Positions 7,762-14,793 of a stretch of 64,000 bases of DNA are shown here, piece after piece (position 1 is the stretch's first letter; each line of letters opens with the position of its first letter). Location of the stretch: the NCBI GenBank assembly GCA_019418025.1, contig DYCR01000001.1, positions 144,882-208,881 of the forward strand, given 5' to 3'. The stretch comes from Clostridiales bacterium (GTDB taxonomy: Bacteria; Bacillota; Clostridia; Oscillospirales; Oscillospiraceae). A program made the position numbers and the translations under genes. The notes below the pieces were generated by a model. The model saw nothing but the letters and a program-made list of their open reading frames with translations, was not told where the DNA came from and did not search any database.

Positions 7762-8906
7762 ACAAGCTGAAAACAGAAAATCCCAAGCTGCTGGAGGCGG
7801 CAGTGCAGCTGCATCAGCAGCAAAGGCTTTTGCCGGACTCCTATGTGGTGGATTTGCAGCAGTTTCGCCGGAATGCGGCGGAAATGGTCCGCTTTGCCAA
7901 CGAAAAGGGCATTCGCCTTTACTTTATGCTCAAGCAGCTGGGGCGCAATCCCGTGCTTGCCCGGGAGCTTGTGGAGCTGGGGTACGCAGGTGCCGTGGTG
8001 GTGGACTTCAGGGAGGCACAGGTGATGATGCGCAGCGGCATCCCCATCGGCAACGTGGGGCATCTGGTCCAGATCCCCGAGGGGATGATCCGTCAGGTCG
8101 TGGAATACGGGCCGGAGGTCATCACCGTGTACAATGCCGAAAAGGTCCGCTCCATCAGCCGAGCGGCGGAGGAGCTGGGCAGGGTGCAGAAGATCATGAT
8201 CCGTGTGTTTGCAGAAGGGGACATGATCTATTCCGGTCAGACAGCCGGTATCCATCTGGCGGAGCTGCCGGCATTTTTGCGGGAAATTCAGGACCTTCCC
8301 GGGATTCAGGTGGCGGGTCTTACCTCTTTCCCCTGCTTTCTTTACAGCGAGGAGGCGGCGGATATCGTCCCCACGGCAAACCTGCACACGGTGCTGAAGG
8401 CCCGTGAGATTTTAAGGGAAAACGGCATCGAGCCGGAGATCATCAACACCCCCTCTGCCACCTGCCGGCGGACACTGGAGCTGATGGAGCAGTATGGCTG
8501 CAACTGCGGCGAGCCGGGCCACGGGCTGACCGGGACCACACCGGCCCACGCCCACGGCGACCTGCCGGAAAAGGCCTGCGTTGCCTATGTCAGCGAGGTC
8601 AGCCACAATTTTGACGGACTGGGCTACTGCTACGGGGGCGGCTTTTACCGCCGCAGCCATGTGGAGCATGCTCTGGTGGGGACAAAGGCCGGAGACATGC
8701 GTCCGGTGGAGGTGCTCCGGCCCAGTATGGAAAGCATCGATTATCATTTTGGACTGAGCGAGCCTTGTGCCGTGGGGGAAACCGTGATCATGGCCTTCCG
8801 CTTTCAGATTTTTGTAACACGCAGTGATGTGGTGCTGATCGACGGCATTGCCCAAGGTCAGCCGGAGATCGTAGGCGTATATGACAGCCTGGGGTATCAA
8901 AAATGA
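7752..8906 (+). CDS. yhfX: YhfX-like fold-type III PLP enzyme (alanine racemase-like)
   Basis: 384 residues, near the 387 of E. coli YhfX. The N-terminal TIM barrel of alanine racemase type carries the expected PLP lysine in RLYFMLKQLGRNP. A GEPGHGLTGTTPAH segment and a C-terminal beta domain follow. It overlaps yhfS by 10 bases and yhfW by 4. Family members racemise, epimerise or decarboxylate amino acids; the E. coli substrate is not settled as far as I know. It is unlikely to be the cell's housekeeping alanine racemase because it matches YhfX in length and in neighbours. Confidence 0.87.
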   Translation: MFLNKLKTENPKLLEAAVQLHQQQRLLPDSYVVDLQQFRRNAAEMVRFANEKGIRLYFMLKQLGRNPVLARELVELGYAGAVVVDFREAQVMMRSGIPIGNVGHLVQIPEGMIRQVVEYGPEVITVYNAEKVRSISRAAEELGRVQKIMIRVFAEGDMIYSGQTAGIHLAELPAFLREIQDLPGIQVAGLTSFPCFLYSEEAADIVPTANLHTVLKAREILRENGIEPEIINTPSATCRRTLELMEQYGCNCGEPGHGLTGTTPAHAHGDLPEKACVAYVSEVSHNFDGLGYCYGGGFYRRSHVEHALVGTKAGDMRPVEVLRPSMESIDYHFGLSEPCAVGETVIMAFRFQIFVTRSDVVLIDGIAQGQPEIVGVYDSLGYQK

Positions 8907-10120
8907 AGAGATTTATTGTAATTGTATTAGACGGCTTCGGCATGGGCGCCATGGCCGATGCCAAGGAAACAAGACCCGGGGATGAGGCGGCAAGCACACT
9001 GGGCAGCATCCTTGCCGACTATCCGGACAGCCGCTTCCCCACACTGGAAAAGCTGGGGCTTATGAATGCCTTCGGCAGGGAAAGCCGGAACATGAAGTTT
9101 TCTCCCGAGGCCAATGCCGGACGGGCGGAGCTGATGCACTGGGGGGCGGATACCTTTATGGGTCATCAGGAGATCATGGGCACCCTGCCCAAGCGTCCGG
9201 TGGTACAGCCCTTTCAGGAGAAGGTGGATGCCATCAAGGCCCATCTGCAAAAGCACGGACACAAGGTGGAGGTTCGGCAAACGGAGGGACTGCGCTACCT
9301 GCTGGTGGATGACTATGTGACGGTTGCAGACAATATCGATGCCGATTTCGGCATGGCCTATAACTGCACCGCACCCCTTGACTTCATCTCCTTTGAAAAG
9401 GAACTGGAGATCGGGCATCTGGTTCGGCAGATCGCCACGGTCAACCGTGTCATCCCCTTTGGCGGCACCGGAAACACCATCGAGGATATCCTTGCCGCCG
9501 AGGAGACCCGTGAGGGGAAATTCATCGGCATCCATGCGGTGAAATCCAAGTCCTATGTTCAGGGGTATCACTGCCTGCATCTGGGTTATGGGGTGGACAA
9601 GACCGTTCAGGCCCCCACCATCCTGACCGAGGCCGGCATCCCCGTGACGCTGATGGGCAAGGTGGCGGATATCGTTGCCAATGACGGTGGCAAAAGCATC
9701 TCCTGTGTCCCCACGGATCAGGTTCTGGAGCTGACCATTCAGGAGATCAGGGACATGGAGCAGGGGTTCATCTGCACTAATGTTCAGGAGACGGACCTTG
9801 CCGGACACAGTCAGGATTCCGGCTGGTACCGTCAGCTGCTCCAGACGGCGGACGAAAAGCTCAGCCGGATGCTGCCCATGCTGGGACAGGAGGATATCCT
9901 GCTTGTCATGGCAGACCACGGCAATGATCCGAACATTGGACACAATAAGCACACCCGTGAGAATGTGCCGCTGCTGGTGTACCGCAAGGGCGTTTCCGGT
10001 GTGAATCTGGGTCTGCGCAGGAGCCTTTCGGACGTGGGAGCCACGGTCTGCGACTTCTTCGGGGTGAAGGCACCCCAAAACGGCGAGAGCTTCCTGCACC
10101 TGTTGGAAAAGCGGGACTGA
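8903..10120 (+). CDS. yhfW: YhfW-like phosphopentomutase-family metalloenzyme
   Basis: 405 residues (E. coli YhfW 408). Alkaline-phosphatase-superfamily mutase fold: the metal aspartate is in VIVLDGFGMGAM at the N-terminus and the second metal cluster is MADHGNDPNIGHNKHTRENV, as in phosphopentomutase (DeoB). The threonine that DeoB uses for phosphate is in the AASTLGSI segment. It ends the operon with two terminators close behind. It could move a phosphate on a sugar-like intermediate, but the real substrate is unknown. DeoB itself is less likely given the yhf neighbours. Confidence 0.86.
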   Translation: MKRFIVIVLDGFGMGAMADAKETRPGDEAASTLGSILADYPDSRFPTLEKLGLMNAFGRESRNMKFSPEANAGRAELMHWGADTFMGHQEIMGTLPKRPVVQPFQEKVDAIKAHLQKHGHKVEVRQTEGLRYLLVDDYVTVADNIDADFGMAYNCTAPLDFISFEKELEIGHLVRQIATVNRVIPFGGTGNTIEDILAAEETREGKFIGIHAVKSKSYVQGYHCLHLGYGVDKTVQAPTILTEAGIPVTLMGKVADIVANDGGKSISCVPTDQVLELTIQEIRDMEQGFICTNVQETDLAGHSQDSGWYRQLLQTADEKLSRMLPMLGQEDILLVMADHGNDPNIGHNKHTRENVPLLVYRKGVSGVNLGLRRSLSDVGATVCDFFGVKAPQNGESFLHLLEKRD

Positions 10121-10170
10121 GCCGTGTGTTTTCCAACAAGGTTATCAAATCCCTGTGGATAAAATTTTAA

Positions 10171-10201
10171 AGAGCCTGTCGCTTTCTGCGGCAGGCTCTT
10201 T
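10171..10201 (+). terminator. Terminator of the yhf-type operon
   Basis: AGAGCCTGTCGC pairs with GCGGCAGGCTCT around a TTTCT loop and is followed by TTT. It lies 50 bases after the yhfW stop. Confidence 0.8.
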
Positions 10202-10210
10202 GACAGACGG

Positions 10211-10240
10211 AACGCCCTCCGGCTAAAACCGGAGGGCGTT
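10211..10240. terminator. Hairpin between convergent yhfW and esterase genes
   Basis: Perfect 12-bp stem AACGCCCTCCGG / CCGGAGGGCGTT with a six-base loop. It can serve either strand and is probably the terminator of the minus-strand esterase gene. Confidence 0.7.
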
Positions 10241-10268
10241 TGCTATATTTGGCAGGCTCAGCCTGAGG

Positions 10269-11213
10269 TCAGCTGCCGGATAATATGGAGCCGGCATATG
10301 TCAGTGCCATTTCGCAGGTGTCCTTCCATGTGCTCCATGCATGGATACCCCCTTCATACGGCACATATTCCACATCGGCCACACCGCTTAATTCCGAGAC
10401 AAAATGCTCCACATCCGCAGGGGGAACAACGGGGTCCTCGGTGCCGTGGATGACATAGAACTTCACGGGGCTGTTTGCCTCGGCATAGGAATCCAGAAAT
10501 GCCAGAGGATGCTCTGCGTCCCAAGCGGACTGTTCAAAATTGTTGAACAGGTGCAGATCGGAGCAGACGTTTCCCTGACTCTGCTGCCAGACTGCCGGGG
10601 ACAGGAGCAGCGCGCCGGAGAACATGTCGGGGTATTTCAGCGCAAAGCGTGCTGCGCCGTAGCCGCCCATGGAGATGCCGCCGATGATGCGGCCTTCCTT
10701 TGCCGCCACGGTGTGGTAGTTTTGGTCGATAAAGGGGATCAGGTCTTTGATGATGGCGGTTTCCATGGCAAGACCCGGTCCGTCGTAGTAGAAGGAGTTG
10801 TAGCCGTCGATGAATACCGCGATGCACTCGGGCAGGGTGTTGTCTCCGATCAGCTTGTTGAGGATATCGGGGGTGGAGAAACGCTCGATCATGTTCAGCT
10901 GATGGCCGCCCACGCCGTGCATCAGGTAGATCACGGGATAGGCCTGATCGGGATTGTTATCGTCATAGCTTTCGGGCAGATAAACAGAGTAGTTGCAGTC
11001 CATTTTCAGGGCATCGGAGTACCAGAACAGGGTTTTTCGGGTGCCCTCGTAGCTGCTGACGGTGGGCTCTGTGGTATCTGCCGTGGTTTGAGGGACGGTT
11101 TCTGATGGGGGTGGCACTGTGGCGGTGGGGTCGCTGCTCTGGGGCTGACCGGAACAGCCTGCGATCCCCATCAGCACGATACAGGCGGAAATCAGCGCAA
11201 TGATTTTTTTCAT
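10269..11213 (-). CDS. Alpha/beta-hydrolase esterase lipoprotein
   Basis: 314 residues with a lipoprotein signal peptide ending MGIAGC, then a Ser/Thr/Pro linker rich in threonine. The catalytic domain is an esterase-D/feruloyl-esterase type alpha/beta hydrolase: the oxyanion motif PVIYLMHGVGGH, the nucleophile elbow GGISMGGYGAARFA, an acid in HGTEDPVVPPADVEH and a final histidine in EGGIHAWSTW. It would act outside the membrane, plausibly removing acyl groups from a carbohydrate or peptide. A promoter candidate lies at 11362-11333. It stands alone between convergent yhfW and the dapF terminator. Confidence 0.85.
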   Translation of the reverse strand: MKKIIALISACIVLMGIAGCSGQPQSSDPTATVPPPSETVPQTTADTTEPTVSSYEGTRKTLFWYSDALKMDCNYSVYLPESYDDNNPDQAYPVIYLMHGVGGHQLNMIERFSTPDILNKLIGDNTLPECIAVFIDGYNSFYYDGPGLAMETAIIKDLIPFIDQNYHTVAAKEGRIIGGISMGGYGAARFALKYPDMFSGALLLSPAVWQQSQGNVCSDLHLFNNFEQSAWDAEHPLAFLDSYAEANSPVKFYVIHGTEDPVVPPADVEHFVSELSGVADVEYVPYEGGIHAWSTWKDTCEMALTYAGSILSGS

Positions 11214-11332
11214 GGATCATTCTCCTTTTCTATATCGAGATGCGGATATGACGGCGGGACAGCTGTACAAAGTGGTCAAAATCAGATTCTGAATCCTGAC
11301 TGCTTTGTGTAGATCGTCCTGATTTCGAGGAC

Positions 11333-11362
11333 ATGGTATCAGCAAAAGAAATCCTATGTCAA
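11333..11362 (-). promoter_or_regulatory. Candidate promoter of the esterase gene
   Basis: On the minus strand TTGACA (11362-11357) and TACCAT (11338-11333) are 18 bases apart. The leader would be about 110 bases. The -10 match is modest. Confidence 0.5.
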
Positions 11363-11409
11363 GAAGCCGGAGCGTTTTTAAAATATTGTTTCAACTTATG
11401 GAATAAAAT

Positions 11410-11451
11410 CTCCCCAAATGCAAAAAAGTTGAATCCTTTGCATTTGGGGAG
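11410..11451 (-). terminator. Terminator of dapF
   Basis: A perfect 15-bp stem, CTCCCCAAATGCAAA (11410-11424) with TTTGCATTTGGGGAG (11437-11451). On the minus strand it is followed by ATTTTATT. Confidence 0.85.
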
Positions 11452-11519
11452 TGGGTTTATTGCAGGGAAAACGGAACCCGAGCGTTAGGGGGTATGCCCG
11501 TGGCAGAGGTCTCCGTGGG

Positions 11520-12296
11520 TCAGATGCAGTAGGTGCCGACCACTTGGGCGGGGCCGGACATATAGATGGTTTCAATGGTGCCGTGGGTGCCGAGGATCTC
11601 AAATTCCAGTGTTCCCCCGGGGTTTTCCACCGCCAGGGTCCCCTCCGGCAGCTGACCCTTTGTCCACAGGACCGCCGCCACCGAGCCGGAGCCGGTGCCG
11701 CAGGCAAGGGTGAAGTCCTCCACCCCCCGCTCAAAGGTCAGGATGCGGATGCGTGTCCGGTCGATCCAGTCGTAGTAGTTTACGTTGGCGCCCTTGGGGA
11801 AATAGGGGGCAGAGCGCTCCTGCCGCATCCGCTCCCGAAGGGAATCCCGCATGTCCCAGCGGAGCCCGGGATAGTGGAATACCCCATGGGGCACGCCGGG
11901 GCTGCCCAGCTCCACATAGGCCATGTCGCCGCTGCGGTTCAGGTCGATGATGCCGGGGTTATTCAGTCTGACTCGGTAGCGGCCCTCGTCCAGTCTCCGG
12001 CTGCTCAGGATACCTGCGTCGGTTTCGATGGTCATTTCCGCACCGGCAATGCCGTGGTCATAGGCAAAGCGGCTGACGCAGCGGCTGCCGTTTCCGCACA
12101 TTTCCCCCCGGGAGCCGTCGGAATTATAAAAATGCAGCTTGAAATCCGCTTTGTCCGAGGTATCCACTGCCATAAATCCGTCTGCGCCGGTCTTGGCGCA
12201 GAGGGTCTTGGCAAGCTGCGAAAAATCATAGTTCTGTCCGCGGGCATCGATGACCATGAAGTCATTGCCTGCGCCGCTCATGTGCAAGCATTCCAT
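11520..12296 (-). CDS. dapF: Diaminopimelate epimerase
   Basis: 258 residues. Converts LL- to meso-diaminopimelate for peptidoglycan and lysine synthesis in the cytoplasm. The start is the ATG at 12296 after CAGGAGG; a longer frame exists but lacks a ribosome site. The two catalytic cysteines are in their standard settings, GEMCGNGSRC and TLACGTGSGS, and the N-terminal GAGNDF signature is intact. It lies 78 bases after mgtE on the same strand, so may share its transcript. Confidence 0.95.
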   Translation of the reverse strand: MECLHMSGAGNDFMVIDARGQNYDFSQLAKTLCAKTGADGFMAVDTSDKADFKLHFYNSDGSRGEMCGNGSRCVSRFAYDHGIAGAEMTIETDAGILSSRRLDEGRYRVRLNNPGIIDLNRSGDMAYVELGSPGVPHGVFHYPGLRWDMRDSLRERMRQERSAPYFPKGANVNYYDWIDRTRIRILTFERGVEDFTLACGTGSGSVAAVLWTKGQLPEGTLAVENPGGTLEFEILGTHGTIETIYMSGPAQVVGTYCI

Positions 12297-12374
12297 AAGG
12301 AACCTCCTGTTTTCGGTGAATTTGTCCCAAGGTCCGGCGGGGATCTGCACCGCCGATGGGGCAGGGCCCTGCGC

Positions 12375-13754
12375 TTACAGCCCCAGGATCAGGTTGGCGA
12401 ACATGAAGTAGATCAGCAGGGACAGGGCATCGACGATGGAGGTGATGAAGGGACTGGCCATGACCGCCGGGTCCAGCTTCAGGGCCTGTGCCGCCATGGG
12501 CAGCAGCGCGCCTGTCATCTTTGCAAGCAGCACCGTCACGGCAAGGGCGCTGCACACCACCAGATCCACCATGATGGTGATGTCCTGATTGCCCAGCATC
12601 ATCCGGTCCACCAGAAGGATCTTCACAAAGCAGAACAGGGAAAGCACCAGTCCGCACAGCACGGCGGTGCGGATCTCCTTCCACACCACCCGCAGGGTGT
12701 CGGAGAGCTTCAGCTCGTTCAGGCTCAGGGCGCGGATGATGGAGACGGAGGACTGGCTGCCGCAGTTGCCGCCGGTTCCCATCAGCATGGGGATGAAGGC
12801 CGTCAGCGCCACCTGAGCCGACAGGGCATCCTCAAAGGAGGTGATGATCAGTCCGGTGAAGGTGGAGGTCACCATCAAAAGCAGCAGCCACGGGATGCGG
12901 TTTTTGAACAGCTCCAGAGTGGAGCTTTTGAGGTAGGTTTTCTCTGACGGGGTCATACCTGCCATCAGCTCGATATCCTCGGTGGCCTCGTCCACCATGA
13001 CGTCCATGGCGTCGTCAAAGGTGACGATGCCCACCATGCGGTTCTCTGCGTCCACCACGGGGATGGCAAGGAAGTTATATTTGTTCAGCATCCGTGCCAC
13101 CTCTTCCTGATCGGTGGAGGTGGTGGCATAGATCACATAGGTCTGCATGATATCGAGAATGGGGGTCTCGTCGTCCTCTGCCAGCAGCAGATCCTTCACC
13201 GTCACCAGTCCCAGCAGCTTGCGGTTGCGGTCGGTGACGTAGCAGGTGTAGATGGTCTCCTTGTCCACGCCCTGCCGGCGGATGCGGGTGATGGCAGAGC
13301 CGACGGTCATATCGGGGCGGAGGGAGACATACTCGGTGGTCATGATCGATCCGGCGGAGAATTCCTCATACCGCAGGATCTGGTTGATGGAGTTGCGCAT
13401 GTAAGGGTCGGCCTGCCGCAGGATGCGCTTGACCACGTTGGCCGGCATTTCCTCCACAAGGTCCGCCGCGTCATCCACGTACAGCTCGTCCACCACGTCC
13501 TTCAGCTCCTGATCGGAAAAGCCTCGGATCAGCAGCTCCTGAGCATCCGGCTCCATCTCCACGAAGGTCTCTGCCGCCAGCTCCTTGGGCAGCAGCCGGA
13601 ACAGCAGGGGGATGCGCTGATGGGGTATGGTGTCGAACATGCCGGCGATGTCACTGGGGTTCATGGTCACCAGAATGTCCCGAAGGCTTGCGTATTTTTT
13701 CTCGTCTAAGAGTTTTATCAGGGTGTTTTCTACAATTTCAAATCGGTCTGCCAT
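12375..13754 (-). CDS. mgtE: MgtE-type magnesium channel
   Basis: 459 residues. The start is at 13754 after GGGAGGA; a 43-codon in-frame extension is rejected. Order of domains: N-terminal helical superhelix (residues ~1-130), paired CBS domains with SAITRIRRQGVDKETIYTCY and VYATTST-type segments (~130-255), a connecting helix, then five membrane helices with the conserved pore segment MLMGTGGNCGSQ. MgtE imports Mg2+ and closes when the cytosolic domains bind Mg2+. The 5' leader contains a peptide ORF and an overlapping terminator, suggesting transcription attenuation. Confidence 0.93.
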   Translation of the reverse strand: MADRFEIVENTLIKLLDEKKYASLRDILVTMNPSDIAGMFDTIPHQRIPLLFRLLPKELAAETFVEMEPDAQELLIRGFSDQELKDVVDELYVDDAADLVEEMPANVVKRILRQADPYMRNSINQILRYEEFSAGSIMTTEYVSLRPDMTVGSAITRIRRQGVDKETIYTCYVTDRNRKLLGLVTVKDLLLAEDDETPILDIMQTYVIYATTSTDQEEVARMLNKYNFLAIPVVDAENRMVGIVTFDDAMDVMVDEATEDIELMAGMTPSEKTYLKSSTLELFKNRIPWLLLLMVTSTFTGLIITSFEDALSAQVALTAFIPMLMGTGGNCGSQSSVSIIRALSLNELKLSDTLRVVWKEIRTAVLCGLVLSLFCFVKILLVDRMMLGNQDITIMVDLVVCSALAVTVLLAKMTGALLPMAAQALKLDPAVMASPFITSIVDALSLLIYFMFANLILGL

Positions 13755-13815
13755 ATTGCATCCTCCCACAGTACGGATCGGCTTTGCGTTGGAAGAGCGC
13801 ACACCCCGTCGAATA

Positions 13816-13890
13816 TCACAAAAAACAAACCACAGCCGGTGGTTTGTCGGATAATCGTCCGGGTGTGCCGTTGCTGCTGCCACTGTCCAT
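13816..13890 (-). CDS. 24-codon leader peptide upstream of mgtE
   Basis: An ATG at 13890 follows CGGAGG with seven-base spacing, better than many real genes here. The frame encodes 24 residues beginning MDSGSSNGTPGR, with a DKPP stretch near the end, and stops at TGA (13818-13816). Codons 15 to 24 lie on the stem and T-run of an intrinsic terminator, so ribosome progress should control whether that hairpin forms. Salmonella and E. coli mgtL-type leaders work this way, using Asp/Pro-containing peptides to sense Mg2+. This one has no recognisable homology to them. Not reported to my knowledge. Confidence 0.6.
   Translation of the reverse strand: MDSGSSNGTPGRLSDKPPAVVCFL
13820..13847 (-). terminator. 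Attenuator terminator in the mgtE leader
   Basis: On the minus strand ACAAACCAC-CGGCT-GTGGTTTGT forms a perfect 9-bp stem followed by six T. It lies between the mgtE promoter and the gene, inside the leader peptide frame. A second pairing, GCACACCC at leader codons 8-10 with GGGTGTGC at 13806-13799, would enclose it. Confidence 0.8.
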
Positions 13891-13925
13891 GGTTTTTCCT
13901 CCGTTTTCTCATGATCGTATCTTAT

Positions 13926-13954
13926 ATTTTATTGAATATTTGCCCCGCTGTCAA
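13926..13954 (-). promoter_or_regulatory. Promoter of mgtE
   Basis: On the minus strand TTGACA (13954-13949) is 17 bases from TAAAAT (13931-13926). The leader peptide start is about 30 bases after the predicted transcription start. A divergent promoter for the acetyltransferase begins only two bases away. Confidence 0.8.
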
Positions 13955-13956
13955 CC

Positions 13957-13985
13957 TTGACGAAGGGGGCGGGCAGAGATAAAAT
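13957..13985 (+). promoter_or_regulatory. Promoter of the acetyltransferase gene
   Basis: TTGACG (13957-13962) and TAAAAT (13980-13985) have 17-base spacing. It is back-to-back with the mgtE promoter; the two -35 boxes are separated by two bases. Confidence 0.75.
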
Positions 13986-14024
13986 GATAAGAAAATGCAA
14001 AAAAGTGTCAGGAGGGACAGGCCT

Positions 14025-14573
14025 ATGTCCATAAGAATCGCCAGTGAGCGCGACATCCCCGCAATGCTGAATATTTATGCGCCCTATGTGGAGCATACCA
14101 CATATTCCTTTGAATACGAGGTCCCCACCCATCAGCAGTTTTTACAGCGTTTTTCCGACCATGTGGCTCAGTTTCCGTGGCTCGTGTGGGAGGAGGGGGA
14201 GAAGGTCTTGGGCTATGCCTATGCCGGCGCCCCTTGGGAGCGGATGGCATACAGCTGGTGCGCGGAGGTATCGATCTACCTTGCAGACGAGGCCAGAGGC
14301 AGGGGGATCGGCAGGCAGCTGTATCAGGTGCTGGAGCAGATCCTCACCCGTCAGGGCTACCGCATGGTCTATGCCCTGATCACCACCGAAAATCGGCCCT
14401 CGGAAAAATTCCATCGGGCCATGGGCTACACGTACCGCACGACCTTTGAAAACTGCGGCTACAAGATGGGCCGCTGGCTGGGGGTCATCTGGTATGAAAA
14501 ACAGCTCAATCCTCTGGGCGCACCCGGTGCGCTCCCTGAAAATTGGATGACGTGCATACAGAATTTGATATAA
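14025..14573 (+). CDS. GNAT acetyltransferase, phosphinothricin-acetyltransferase type
   Basis: 182 residues from the ATG at 14025 after CAGGAGG. The family start MSIRIASERDIPAMLNIYAP and the acetyl-CoA pyrophosphate loop EARGRGIGRQLYQ are visible, followed by ALITTENRPSEKFHRAMGY, typical of Pat/YwnH enzymes that acetylate the amino group of small amino-acid analogues such as phosphinothricin or methionine sulfoximine. The natural substrate here is unknown. Single-gene transcription unit. Confidence 0.85.
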   Translation: MSIRIASERDIPAMLNIYAPYVEHTTYSFEYEVPTHQQFLQRFSDHVAQFPWLVWEEGEKVLGYAYAGAPWERMAYSWCAEVSIYLADEARGRGIGRQLYQVLEQILTRQGYRMVYALITTENRPSEKFHRAMGYTYRTTFENCGYKMGRWLGVIWYEKQLNPLGAPGALPENWMTCIQNLI

Positions 14574-14716
14574 TTTTTGCTAAAAACGTGTAAAACTGTG
14601 TATTTATTCGGGGATATAAGAGGGATACATGTTTAAGATGACGAAAAAAGACGAACGATTTTAGATAAAATGACTCTTCCACATTCCCCAAAAATATGTT
14701 ATGTTATGCATGGAAA

Positions 14717-14735
14717 CGTGTAACCGTGTTACACG
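14717..14735 (+). promoter_or_regulatory. Perfect palindrome ahead of glgB
   Basis: CGTGTAAC-CGT-GTTACACG, 8-bp arms, 59 bases before the glgB start. No T-run follows, so it is more likely an operator or leader hairpin than a terminator. A half-site-like CGTGTAA also occurs near 14587. No clear promoter was identified in 14574-14793. Confidence 0.45.
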
Positions 14736-14793
14736 ACGGGTGTGGGCCTTTGGCCCCGTCCGACCCTGCTGTGAAAGAGAGGATTTGCCGCCC

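Noticed and set aside
8927..10099. 390-codon minus-strand frame opposite yhfW
   Set aside because: The opposite strand encodes a full YhfW homologue with metal motifs; this frame has no motif.
8903..10120. Annotation of the metalloenzyme as phosphopentomutase DeoB
   Set aside because: The fold matches, but length and the surrounding yhf gene set fit YhfW better.
13755..13925. M-box (ykoK) magnesium riboswitch upstream of mgtE
   Set aside because: I looked for the conserved M-box blocks and found none; the leader is short and holds a peptide ORF with a terminator instead.
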